From the NCBI GenBank assembly GCA_017515945.1, contig JAFWDX010000513.1, positions 1-6,969 of the forward strand: a DNA stretch of 6,969 nucleotides, given 5' to 3'. The stretch is from Blautia sp. GTDB taxonomy: Bacteria; Bacillota; Clostridia; Lachnospirales; Lachnospiraceae. Below are positions 1 to 6,812 of the stretch, one piece after another. The translations under genes and the position numbers were made by a program. Positions within the stretch are counted from its first letter, which is position 1; each line of letters opens with the position of its first letter. The notes under the pieces were generated by a model. It did not search any database. It was given only the letters and a program-made list of their open reading frames with translations, and was not told the origin of the DNA.

Positions 1-20
1 CAGAGAACCGTCCCCTGTCT
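1..20. repeat. Possible REP-like palindromic element, cut by the window edge
   Basis: The plus strand begins CAGAGAACCGTCCCCTGTCT, eight bases past the fucI stop. The ends CAG...CTG are complementary and the outer arm is cut off by the edge. From memory, a palindrome of the form ACAGAGAACCGTCCCCTGT recurs as a dispersed intergenic element in many Clostridia and other bacteria. This is recall, not a search, and only one copy is seen here. It could also serve as the 3' structure ending the fucI transcript. Confidence 0.4.
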
Positions 21-27
21 ACCGCCG

Positions 28-1839
28 TTACTTATATGCTTTGTAAAGCGGTCCGAAGTTCTTACAGGCGCGGTAATCCGCTCCCTCTTTATCCATCCCG
101 AAGGCACCCCAGGCTGCCGGGCGATAAATCTTTTCATCCGGAACATTATGCATGCATACCGGGATCCTGAGCATGGAAGCCATGGTGATCAAATCCGCGC
201 CGACATGTCCATACACGGAGGAGCCGTGGTTTGCACCCCACGCGCGCATCATGTCATAAGCGCTCTTAAACGGACTGCCTTCCTTATGGTCACAACGCGG
301 AGCGAACCAGGTACACGGCCATGTATAGTCGATGCGTTTCCACAGAATGTCCGTCACCTCATTCGGCAGAGCAACCGTCCAGCCCTCCGCGATCTGCAGA
401 ACGGGTCCGAGTCCTTTCACGAGATTCAGGCGCATCATGGTCACAGGCATCTCCGCCTTCGTCACGAAGCGGGATGAATAACCGCCGCCTCTGAAATACC
501 CGTTGTCAGCCGGTGCCCATTGGGTCGCCTTCGCCATTTTTTCAATATCATCATCCGTCACTTCCCACCACTGTTTGCAGCAGGCGTTGCCGTTCTCATC
601 GGTACACACCCCGGAGAAATCAAGAGCGGAAGCGCCGGAGTTGATCAGATGGATAAAACCGTCCGCATCTTTGGCATGACCTTCGATGTCATAACCGGTC
701 ACCCGTTTGACGGATGCGCCGCTCCAATAGGTACGCACATCGGAAAACATCGGAGCCCTGCCGGTCAGCTGTTTCTGAAACAGCATGCAAAGCCCGTTGA
801 GGACGTCGTTCTCGGTAGCAAGCACATAGGGTTCCCTGGCGCCGTCATAGTCAAAAGAAGTAGCCAGGAATGATTCCGGATAATCGCAGTTGGGATAAAA
901 ATCCGTCCACTGGCGCTGTCCCTGGAAACCGCCTGCAATGGCGTTGTGTCCAAGAGCCTCTTCCGGGAATTTTTCAGCCAGCTTTTCATTGCCGCGCATC
1001 AGGTCTTTGATGATCACATACATTTTGACCGTAAACTCCCACTGCTCATCCTTCACTTCCCGGGATTTCTGGATCCAGTCCGGATTTTTGTCAAAGCATT
1101 CCACACACTTTTCCTTTGTCCATGCCAGTGCCCGCTGGTACTCTTCTTTGTCATAGATCCCCTCGGTCATGCGGCGGATCACCTCTACCTCATCCACAGA
1201 CTCGACACGCATACCCAGATAGGCTTCAATAAAGTCCTGGTCGATGATCGAGCCGCCAATCCCCATCGTCACGGAACCGATCTGCAGATAAGAAGTACCG
1301 CGAAGAGAAGCCACCGCGACTGCCGCGCGGCCAAAGCGGAGCAGCATCTCCATCACATCATCCGGGATTTCCCCGTCATCGGCTTCCTGTACCTCATGGC
1401 CGTACATGCCAAAGGCCGGAAGACCTTTCTGCGCATGTGTGGCAAGAACGGATGCCAGATAAACCGCGCCGGGACGCTCTGTTGCGTTCAGTCCCCAGAC
1501 GCCTTTGATCGTGGTTGGATCCATATCCATTGTTTCGGAGCCATAACACCAGCACGGCGTGACCGTAAGAGTGATATCCACGCCTTCCTTCTTAAACTTC
1601 TCCGCGCAGGCAGCGCTCTCGCGAACTCTTCCGATGGTTGAATCAGCGATCACGACCTTTACCGGGGTTCCATCCGAATAACGAAGATTGTCTTCATACA
1701 GTTTCTTTGCTTTCAACGCCATTCCCATGGTCTGCTCTTCCAGGGACCCTCTCACATCCAGCGGGCCTTTTCGGCCGTCAATGACAGGACGGATACCGAT
1801 TACGGGACGTCCTCCGATCAGTTTTCTGGTATCAGCCAT
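28..1839 (-). CDS. fucI: L-fucose isomerase
   Basis: This 603-residue cytoplasmic enzyme interconverts L-fucose and L-fuculose (EC 5.3.1.25), the first step of the phosphorylating fucose pathway; the family also converts D-arabinose to D-ribulose. It is collinear with E. coli FucI (591 residues). Recognisable blocks are [10 protein letters not shown] (14-23), [10 protein letters not shown] (32-41), [16 protein letters not shown] (94-109), [10 protein letters not shown] (121-130), [10 protein letters not shown] (304-313), GGGYSSRF (451-458), [12 protein letters not shown] (476-487) and [12 protein letters not shown] (555-566). The metal and catalytic residues known from E. coli (Glu337, Asp361, His528) correspond to Glu343 in [10 protein letters not shown], Asp367 in FSDVRTYWS and His545 in GHVGAD. 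The 24-residue Glu-Asp spacing is kept, so an Mn2+-dependent active enzyme is expected. The ATG at 1839 has GGAGG seven bases upstream. The frame is intact; small insertions explain the extra 12 residues. Confidence 0.97.
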   Translation of the reverse strand: MADTRKLIGGRPVIGIRPVIDGRKGPLDVRGSLEEQTMGMALKAKKLYEDNLRYSDGTPVKVVIADSTIGRVRESAACAEKFKKEGVDITLTVTPCWCYGSETMDMDPTTIKGVWGLNATERPGAVYLASVLATHAQKGLPAFGMYGHEVQEADDGEIPDDVMEMLLRFGRAAVAVASLRGTSYLQIGSVTMGIGGSIIDQDFIEAYLGMRVESVDEVEVIRRMTEGIYDKEEYQRALAWTKEKCVECFDKNPDWIQKSREVKDEQWEFTVKMYVIIKDLMRGNEKLAEKFPEEALGHNAIAGGFQGQRQWTDFYPNCDYPESFLATSFDYDGAREPYVLATENDVLNGLCMLFQKQLTGRAPMFSDVRTYWSGASVKRVTGYDIEGHAKDADGFIHLINSGASALDFSGVCTDENGNACCKQWWEVTDDDIEKMAKATQWAPADNGYFRGGGYSSRFVTKAEMPVTMMRLNLVKGLGPVLQIAEGWTVALPNEVTDILWKRIDYTWPCTWFAPRCDHKEGSPFKSAYDMMRAWGANHGSSVYGHVGADLITMASMLRIPVCMHNVPDEKIYRPAAWGAFGMDKEGADYRACKNFGPLYKAYK

Positions 1840-1846
1840 TCTTGTA

Positions 1847-1851
1847 CCTCC
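1847..1851 (-). promoter_or_regulatory. fucI ribosome binding site
   Basis: GGAGG on the minus strand, seven bases before the fucI ATG. Another ATG overlaps it (ATGGAGG) but is out of frame with fucI. Confidence 0.8.
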
Positions 1852-1868
1852 ATGTAAAAATATCGCGG

Positions 1869-1911
1869 CCGCGCCACACCTGGGGCCAGAATGGCCCCGG
1901 GTGCGGTGCGG
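1869..1911 (-). repeat. GC-rich intercistronic hairpin between binding protein and fucI
   Basis: The arms 1869-1887 and 1893-1911 form a 19-position stem with one G-U pair and two mismatches around a 5-base loop (AGAAT on the plus strand). It begins 15 bases after the binding-protein stop and ends before the fucI ribosome site. A TTTTT run (plus-strand A1856-1860) follows in the transcribed direction, but eight bases past the stem, which is further than in usual intrinsic terminators. It fits a mRNA-protecting structure or partial terminator that lets the binding protein be made in excess over downstream genes. Confidence 0.75.
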
Positions 1912-1925
1912 CAGAAACGTCAGTA

Positions 1926-3029
1926 TCAGTCATACAGGTTCGGGGCAATGCTCTCGTCGGTCATGTTCTCAGCATTGTACCAGTAGCCATCCGTCGGAAC
2001 GTCGATCAGCTCCTGGCCGTTTGCGGCTGCGGTCAGCGCATAGATACAGTAGTAACCCATCATCAGCGGAGACTGTGTCACAGCGCCAAGGAATGTGCCG
2101 TCTTCAACAGCGGCCTTAATGGAGGTACCCGCGTCAAAGCCCACACCTACTACGGTGTCGCCAAGAACTTCGCGGTTGTCGTTGGCAACCAGCAGACCTT
2201 CCGCAGCGGTCTGGTTGGAACCGAATACAGCGATGGTGTCCTCCTTGTCAAGGATCGTGCCTGCCTCTGTGGAGCAAAGGTCAACAGTGGTCTGAGCCGG
2301 TACACGAACCTCAAGGATGATATCTGCGTCGCCTTCAACAGCACCCTCTGCCGCGTTCACATAAAACTCATTGCCTTCCATGGCAACCGTGTATCCATCA
2401 GCTGCAGCCAGTTCGATCAGCTTATTGATAAAGCCAAGACCGCGCTGCTGGATGTTCAGCGCATAGTTATCCTGATTGATCTCACCGATACGGACGGGTG
2501 CATCCCCGATCTGATCCTTGACAGCCTCATACAGGTTTACAGCAGCAACCTCACCGGCAGCGGTATTATCTGTGACAACCGTGCAGACAACAGAGCCTTC
2601 GGGCGCATCGGCAATGCCGGTATCAAAAGCTACGATGGGAACACCTGCGTCAACAGCTGCCTGAAGGGACTCCAGAACAGAAGAAGTATCGCAGGCTGCA
2701 AGTCCCACGCCGGCCGGCGCGCCGTTGATGGCACTGTTGAGCATGTTTACCTGGTCGGCAATATCAGACTCGGAAGCGGGTCCCTGTGCGGAATAGGTAA
2801 CTCCCAGTTCTTCGGCCGCCTGATCCATGCCCTTCAAAGCCGCCTGCCAGTATGTGGACTGGAAGGATTTGACAACGATCTGGAAATCATAAGCCTCGTT
2901 CGCGGTAATTCCCTCAAACTGTGCGACGCCTTCCGTGGTGTCGGAAAGGTTCTCAGCAGCGAGAGCCGGTACACATGCAACTGCAGCCAGAACTGCAACC
3001 ATCAGAATTGCCAGCATTTTTTTCTTCAT
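1926..3029 (-). CDS. Sugar ABC transporter substrate-binding protein (CUT2, periplasmic-binding-protein type 1)
   Basis: This 367-residue exported protein captures sugar outside the membrane and delivers it to the permease pair. Residues 1-25 are a signal peptide: four-residue basic start, hydrophobic core (5-19), then VPALAAE. Two processing readings exist: signal peptidase I after ALA/LAA (24-25), or a weak lipobox ending at Cys19 (AVAC). Family landmarks in order are [25 protein letters not shown] first helix (57-76), [10 protein letters not shown] (130-139), [11 protein letters not shown] (153-163), RGLGF (196-200), [13 protein letters not shown] (268-280), [18 protein letters not shown] (294-311) and [10 protein letters not shown] (318-327). 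These match the ribose/galactose-type Peripla_BP_4 fold. It is the last transporter gene, separated from the permease by the long structured leader and from fucI by an 86-base gap with a hairpin. Substrate is probably L-fucose given fucI, but related rare sugars (D-arabinose, L-rhamnose) cannot be excluded from sequence. Confidence 0.92.
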   Translation of the reverse strand: MKKKMLAILMVAVLAAVACVPALAAENLSDTTEGVAQFEGITANEAYDFQIVVKSFQSTYWQAALKGMDQAAEELGVTYSAQGPASESDIADQVNMLNSAINGAPAGVGLAACDTSSVLESLQAAVDAGVPIVAFDTGIADAPEGSVVCTVVTDNTAAGEVAAVNLYEAVKDQIGDAPVRIGEINQDNYALNIQQRGLGFINKLIELAAADGYTVAMEGNEFYVNAAEGAVEGDADIILEVRVPAQTTVDLCSTEAGTILDKEDTIAVFGSNQTAAEGLLVANDNREVLGDTVVGVGFDAGTSIKAAVEDGTFLGAVTQSPLMMGYYCIYALTAAANGQELIDVPTDGYWYNAENMTDESIAPNLYD

Positions 3030-3037
3030 TCTCTTTT

Positions 3038-3044
3038 CCTCCTT
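3038..3044 (-). promoter_or_regulatory. Ribosome binding site fixing the binding-protein start
   Basis: The minus strand reads AAGGAGG followed eight bases later by ATG at 3029. This sets the start at the signal peptide [11 protein letters not shown] and rules out the longer open frame that begins at 3188. Confidence 0.85.
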
Positions 3045-3069
3045 CTTTTGAATGAATAAATTAATTGCT

Positions 3070-3092
3070 GAACCGTACTCTTTTGACGGTTC
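3070..3092 (-). repeat. Small hairpin near the binding-protein ribosome site
   Basis: On the transcribed strand GAACCGT and ACGGTTC form a perfect 7-bp stem with a 9-base loop (CAAAAGAGT). It ends about 40 bases before the ATG and about 25 bases before the Shine-Dalgarno sequence, so the ribosome site stays free. The stem is short; it is reported because it is the third consecutive structure in the spacer. Confidence 0.5.
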
Positions 3093-3102
3093 TTTATATA
3101 CT

Positions 3103-3152
3103 AGAGGGTCTAAATACGTGGAATGCTTTGCTTCCACGTATTTAGAGCCTCT
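3103..3152 (-). repeat. Long inverted repeat, 21-base arms (20/21 matched), 8-base loop
   Basis: The arms at 3103-3123 and 3132-3152 are reverse complements except at one position (plus-strand G3108). The loop is TGCTTTGC. In RNA this is one very stable stem-loop ending about 74 bases before the binding-protein start codon. No T-run follows it in the transcribed direction, so it does not look like a standard terminator. It may block 3'-to-5' mRNA decay, be an RNA processing site, or be a protein-binding palindrome. Confidence 0.8.
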
Positions 3153-3197
3153 GCATATACCGCGCGGAAAAACAGGTACATTTTCCATTTATTTTAT

Positions 3198-3250
3198 CGC
3201 GCGAGTATAAAATCCCCTGTACAGAGGAGATTTTCAAGTTTACTCGCGCG
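3198..3250 (-). repeat. Nested hairpin with 10-bp perfect outer stem; terminator-like core
   Basis: On the plus strand CGCGCGAGTA (3198-3207) is the exact reverse complement of TACTCGCGCG (3241-3250). Inside it, AAAATCCCC (3209-3217) pairs with GGAGATTTT (3226-3234) with one G-U type mismatch, leaving an 8-base loop. In the transcribed direction the inner stem is preceded by AAAA and followed by TTTTAT, which resembles a weak intrinsic terminator 47 bases or more after the second permease stop. The U-run is short and partly inside the stem, so termination may be partial or absent. Confidence 0.6.
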
Positions 3251-3297
3251 GTAACCGCTCAGATACAAACTCCTTCACAGTTACGCCGGAGGATGCA

Positions 3298-4266
3298 TCA
3301 TACGATCACTTTCCTCTTGATAATATCGATACATACCGCACCGATCAGAACCAGTCCGGTGATGATCTGCTGCATATTGGCATTAAAACCGATATATGGC
3401 AGACCCTGCTTCAGAAAAATGATGACATACGCCCCGATCACGGTTCCGTATATGGTACCATAGCCGCCCGAGGCAGAAACGCCTCCCACGATCGCGCCAC
3501 CGATCGCATCCAGCTCCATGCCGGCACCTGTGCCCGGTTGAACGGTCTTGATGACTGCCGCATAGGCGATGGAAGCCAGCCCTGCGAACAGACCGCTTAC
3601 CATGTAGACCATCACATGATAAAATTTCACATTGATACCGGACAGGACAGCCGCCTCCTTGTTGGAGCCGATGGCGATGGTATACCGGCCAAACCTGGTG
3701 TGCGCCAGGATGAACTGCATCAGAAGCATCAGCAGGAAGATCCACACCAGACCCAGCGGGATCTTGGTCTTGTCTGCCGTCGTGATCTTAAAGATGGCAT
3801 GAAACCAGCCGTTCGCCTGTTTGGCGGTCGGCCAGGGTACGGCAAAGGATCCTGTTACAACGGACCCCAGGCCTCTGGTGATCATGCAGTTGCACAGCGT
3901 CGCCAGAAACGGTGGAAGCCCCAGGACAGAGATCAGCACGCCGTTGAAAAGGCCGATGACCACGCCGAACATGATCGATACCAGGATCGCCAGTCCTGTC
4001 GGACAGTTGTAGTTGCGGATCAGGAAGCCGCCGGCCAGCGCGTAGCAGATCATGCCCGTACCGATGGAAAGGTCAACGCCGCCTGTTATCAGCGGAAAGG
4101 CGACGCCTATGGCCATCAGGACATAATAATATGAAATGTCCATCATGCTGAGGAAAGTGGTATATTTCCCGAAATCGGAACTGATCGTGCGGAAGATCAG
4201 GTACAGCGCTATGAGAACGAAGGCGACGATGACTTCCTGGGAAAATATCGTTTTTTTCTTTGCCAT
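3298..4266 (-). CDS. CUT2-family sugar ABC transporter permease (second of two)
   Basis: This 322-residue multi-pass membrane protein is the second channel subunit of the same importer. It carries TGGVDLSIGT (61-70), SNKEAAVLSGI (201-211) and the glycine-rich coupling region AIGGAIVGGVSASGG (254-268) typical of BPD_transp_2. It has a lysine-rich N-terminus (MAKKK) and a basic cytoplasmic tail (IIKRKVIV). It aligns along its length with the other permease, including the shared PWP...NGWF loop (144-155). This indicates duplication and heterodimer formation, as in rhamnose or AI-2 (LsrC/LsrD) transporters. The ATG at 4266 is 13 bases after the ATPase stop, and the GGGGGAG ribosome site lies directly after that stop codon, which suggests coupled translation. 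The TGA at 3298 is followed by the long structured spacer. Confidence 0.93.
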   Translation of the reverse strand: MAKKKTIFSQEVIVAFVLIALYLIFRTISSDFGKYTTFLSMMDISYYYVLMAIGVAFPLITGGVDLSIGTGMICYALAGGFLIRNYNCPTGLAILVSIMFGVVIGLFNGVLISVLGLPPFLATLCNCMITRGLGSVVTGSFAVPWPTAKQANGWFHAIFKITTADKTKIPLGLVWIFLLMLLMQFILAHTRFGRYTIAIGSNKEAAVLSGINVKFYHVMVYMVSGLFAGLASIAYAAVIKTVQPGTGAGMELDAIGGAIVGGVSASGGYGTIYGTVIGAYVIIFLKQGLPYIGFNANMQQIITGLVLIGAVCIDIIKRKVIV

Positions 4267-4279
4267 TTACATCTCCCCC

Positions 4280-5776
4280 TTAACCGATATCGCGCGTCGC
4301 TTTGTCCATGATTGCTTCCTGCGTGGCCTGCTCGATGGGGATCTCACCCGTCTTTTTGCCCTCGCACATGACGATAATCCGGTCGCTCATCCGGAGGATC
4401 TCCGTCATCTCAGAAGAGATCATAATAATGGATTTTCCCTCGGCGGCAAGCCTGTTCATCAATTTGTAGATCTCATTTTTGGCACCGACGTCAATTCCTC
4501 TGGTCGGCTCATCAAAGATCAGAATATCACAGTTGCGTACCAGCCACTTTGCGATGACCACCTTTTGCTGGTTACCGCCGGAAAGATTGACGACCAGCTG
4601 GTCCGCGCCGGGCGTTTTGGTATCCAGTTCCCTGATGTATTGCTCCGTCACTGTCTTTTCCGCTTTTTTGTTGATAAACAGTCCGGCCATGTACTCTTTC
4701 AGAGTTGACAGCGTAGAGTTTTCCGTAATGGTCTTCTGTACCACAATGCCAAAACGCTTGCGGTCCTCCGACAAGTAGCCGATCCCATTCTTTACGGCGT
4801 CCTCAGGCGAATTGATCGTAACCTTCCGGCCGTTGATATAAATATCGCCGCTCTGCCTGGGATCCGCCCCGAACAGTGCCCTGGCGGTCTCCGTGCGGCC
4901 TGCGCCCATCAGGCCGGAAAAGCCCAGGATTTCGCCTTTGCGCAGTTCAAAGCTCACATCCTGCACCATCTTGCCCGCGTTAAGGTGCTCAACCTTCAGA
5001 ACCACCGGAGCGTCATCGGGAACCATACTGTGAGTCTTGGGTTCCTCGTAGATGACACGTCCCACCATCATATTGATAATGTCTTCCTTCGTGCAGTCGT
5101 TGGTGATCAGCGTGCCCACATAAGTACCATCGCGCATGACGGTCACACGGTCCGTAATGACCTTGATCTCATCCATACGGTGCGATATGTAGATAATGCC
5201 AAGATTCTGCGCCCGGAGGCCGCGGATGATCGTGAACAGATCCTCGATCTCCTTTTCCGTCAGCGCCGCGGATGGTTCATCAAAGATAATGATCTTTGCC
5301 TTGTGGGAAATGGCCTTGGCAATCTCGCACATCTGCTGTTTCCCGACGGTCAGGTCACTCATCCTGGCTCTCGGATCGATATCGATATGCAGCTCATCAA
5401 ACAGCTTTTTCGACTCCCGGATCATTTTGCGGTCATCGATCATGATGCCCTTTCTGAACTCCCTGCCGATAAAAATGTTTTGTGCCACGGTCAGGTCTCC
5501 CACCATATTCAGTTCCTGGTGGACAATGACGATGCCCGCGTCCTGAGCTTCACGGGTATTATGATACTCAACCTCTTTCCCCTCAAAAGTGATGGTTCCC
5601 GAATCCTTTGTATAGATCCCGGTCAGCACTTTCATCAGGGTCGATTTTCCCGCGCCGTTCTCGCCCATCAGCGCATGAACCTCACCCCGCCGGAGCTCGA
5701 AATTTACATGATCCAGCGCATGGACGCCGGGGAAGGTTTTGTCGATGCTATCCATGGTCAGAATAACTTCGCCCAT
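4280..5776 (-). CDS. CUT2-family sugar ABC transporter ATP-binding protein (duplicated domains)
   Basis: This 498-residue protein carries two fused ABC ATPase domains, as in RbsA/MglA, which are also about 500 residues. Domain 1 has Walker A GENGAGKST (38-46), signature LTVGKQQ (142-148), Walker B IIIFDEPSA (162-170) and the switch histidine in ISHR (H199). Domain 2 has the family's altered Walker A SGLMGAGRTE (287-296, lysine replaced by arginine), a full LSGGNQQKV signature (398-406) and Walker B ILIFDEPTRG (418-427). Its switch histidine is missing (ISSEMTEI). This asymmetry is normal for CUT2 proteins, with one active and one degenerate site. The reading frame stays open 22 codons further upstream to 5842, but that extension overlaps the permease end and lacks family similarity. 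The chosen ATG at 5776 has AGGAGAAGG just upstream and gives the standard MGEVILTMDSIDK start. The stop TAA at 4280 abuts the next ribosome site. Confidence 0.95.
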   Translation of the reverse strand: MGEVILTMDSIDKTFPGVHALDHVNFELRRGEVHALMGENGAGKSTLMKVLTGIYTKDSGTITFEGKEVEYHNTREAQDAGIVIVHQELNMVGDLTVAQNIFIGREFRKGIMIDDRKMIRESKKLFDELHIDIDPRARMSDLTVGKQQMCEIAKAISHKAKIIIFDEPSAALTEKEIEDLFTIIRGLRAQNLGIIYISHRMDEIKVITDRVTVMRDGTYVGTLITNDCTKEDIINMMVGRVIYEEPKTHSMVPDDAPVVLKVEHLNAGKMVQDVSFELRKGEILGFSGLMGAGRTETARALFGADPRQSGDIYINGRKVTINSPEDAVKNGIGYLSEDRKRFGIVVQKTITENSTLSTLKEYMAGLFINKKAEKTVTEQYIRELDTKTPGADQLVVNLSGGNQQKVVIAKWLVRNCDILIFDEPTRGIDVGAKNEIYKLMNRLAAEGKSIIMISSEMTEILRMSDRIIVMCEGKKTGEIPIEQATQEAIMDKATRDIG

Positions 5777-5795
5777 CTTTTCCTTCTCCTTTCTG

Positions 5796-6773
5796 TCAGT
5801 TCCTGCGCCGTCTCGCGGAGACATCCGCGTAGACGAACACAATGACGATCAGACCGGTTATGATCATCTGCACTTCCTTGGTCATGCGCATGGCCATAAT
5901 CCCTTCCTGCAGAAGAGAGATCACAAACACACCGATCAGGGTGCCGCCGATGGAAGCCAGCCCTCCGCCCATCGATGTGCCTCCCATGACGCAGGAAGCG
6001 ATCGCCTCATTGTTGTAGGTATCGCCAAGACCCGGCTGTACGGTTGTGTAAGCACTGACAAAGAAGATGGCGGCGATCCCGGCCATGGTGCCGCAGATCA
6101 CATAAGCCAGCATCTGCCATTTGCGGACATCTACGCCCGAAAGACGGACAGCCTCTTTGTTGCTGCCGAGGCAGAGAATAAAACGTCCGGCTCTGGTATT
6201 GTTCATCACGATGTACAGAACGATCGCAGCGATGGCAAGCGCGATCAGACCGGTGGGGATGCCGTTTACCTTGACCAGATTTCTGAACCAGCCGTTTCCG
6301 GACGGATCATTGCTCTGCGGCCAGCTGACAGACTGTGTTTTGGTAAAAACGGAACCCAGACCCTTCGCGATGTTCATGGTCGCCATGGATACGATAAATG
6401 GCGGAACGCCCACAAAGGCGACCAGGAAGCCGTTAAAGCATCCAAAGCACACGCCGATGGCAATCGTCAACAACAGCGACACGATCACAGGCATGCCAAA
6501 AGTGTTCAGGGAATACCCGGCCATCAAAGCACAGCAGAACATCACCGGCCCGATGGAAAAGTCAATTCCTCCCGTCGCGATCACAAATGTGACACCCAGA
6601 GCGAGAAAGCCCAGAAAATATACATAGTTCAGTATGCTCATGAGACGGGCCTTGCTGGCAAATCCGGGGATAATGACAGAAAACACGCCATACATCAAAA
6701 GCAGGATTATAAAAAGAATGATCCGGTTAAAGCCCAGTTTTTTGATTATCGGATTGTTCTTGATCGTTTCCAA
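5796..6773 (-). CDS. CUT2-family sugar ABC transporter permease (first of two)
   Basis: This 325-residue protein is a membrane subunit of a sugar importer of the ribose/galactose (CUT2, BPD_transp_2) family. It forms part of the transmembrane channel and couples to the ATPase encoded next. It shows repeated long hydrophobic segments across most of its length. The family hallmark TGGIDFSIG is at residues 67-75. The segment SNKEAVRLSGVDV (204-216) and the glycine-rich stretch ending in a helix (254-285, with MGGTSMGGGLASIGG) are typical of the cytoplasmic coupling region. The C-terminus is basic (RRRRN), as expected on the cytoplasmic side. It starts at TTG behind AAGGAGGG, and its TGA stop is 19 bases before the ATPase start. 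It is clearly paralogous to the other permease: both carry a W-P...N-G-W-F motif in the same loop (151-162 here), so the two probably form a heterodimer. The family call is firm; L-fucose as substrate is inferred from fucI. Confidence 0.93.
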   Translation of the reverse strand: METIKNNPIIKKLGFNRIILFIILLLMYGVFSVIIPGFASKARLMSILNYVYFLGFLALGVTFVIATGGIDFSIGPVMFCCALMAGYSLNTFGMPVIVSLLLTIAIGVCFGCFNGFLVAFVGVPPFIVSMATMNIAKGLGSVFTKTQSVSWPQSNDPSGNGWFRNLVKVNGIPTGLIALAIAAIVLYIVMNNTRAGRFILCLGSNKEAVRLSGVDVRKWQMLAYVICGTMAGIAAIFFVSAYTTVQPGLGDTYNNEAIASCVMGGTSMGGGLASIGGTLIGVFVISLLQEGIMAMRMTKEVQMIITGLIVIVFVYADVSARRRRN

Positions 6774-6780
6774 ACGACAA

Positions 6781-6788
6781 CCCTCCTT
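6781..6788 (-). promoter_or_regulatory. Strong ribosome binding site deciding a TTG start
   Basis: The minus strand reads AAGGAGGG, then seven bases, then TTG. A second TTG lies directly against the Shine-Dalgarno sequence, but it is in another frame and has no spacing. No in-frame ATG exists nearby upstream. The site therefore supports a TTG start at 6773 for the first permease. Confidence 0.75.
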
Positions 6789-6812
6789 GTATAATGACCT
6801 TCCGGGAAAGGA

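Larger units (their letters stand above)
3030..3297 (-). promoter_or_regulatory. Gene-free structured leader before the binding-protein gene
   Basis: This 268-base spacer separates the second permease from the binding protein, whereas the other transporter genes are 13-39 bases apart. It holds three successive inverted-repeat structures (3198-3250, 3103-3152, 3070-3092) and a further CGCGCG site at 3158-3167. The reading frame of the binding protein stays open back to 3188, but that part has no family similarity and runs through the inverted repeat, so it is treated as untranslated. I looked for a sigma-70 promoter: TATACT and TATATA hexamers occur, but none has a good -35 at 16-18 bases. A promoter is possible but not shown. 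Confidence 0.6.

Noticed and set aside
287..456. Missing Walker A lysine and switch histidine in the second ATPase domain as a sign of gene decay
   Set aside because: This degeneracy is characteristic of CUT2-type ATPases such as RbsA and MglA and does not indicate loss of function. (Numbers here are protein residues of the ATPase gene at 4280-5776.)
1842..3059. 405-codon open frame on the plus strand opposite the binding protein
   Set aside because: It mirrors the codon structure of the minus-strand gene, has no recognisable domain, many scattered cysteines and no fitting ribosome site. The other long plus-strand frames (such as 946-1641, 4985-5845 and 5739-6794) are rejected for the same reasons.
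3030..3188. 53-residue N-terminal extension of the binding protein from an ATG at 3188
   Set aside because: It would hide the signal peptide inside the protein, runs through the inverted repeat, and lacks a good ribosome site. The ATG at 3029 has AAGGAGG and a proper signal peptide.
3195..3240. Sigma-70 promoter using TTGAAA and TATACT on the minus strand
   Set aside because: The hexamers are good individually, but the spacing is about 22 bases, well beyond 16-18.
3250..3263. Possible CcpA cre site (GGTAACCGCTCAGA)
   Set aside because: The AANCGNT core fits, but several consensus positions fail (first T, purine before CG, final C), so it is too weak to report as a feature.
5777..5842. 22-residue N-terminal extension of the ATPase from 5842
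   Set aside because: It overlaps the end of the permease, is unlike the family, and the ATG at 5776 has a good ribosome site and standard start.
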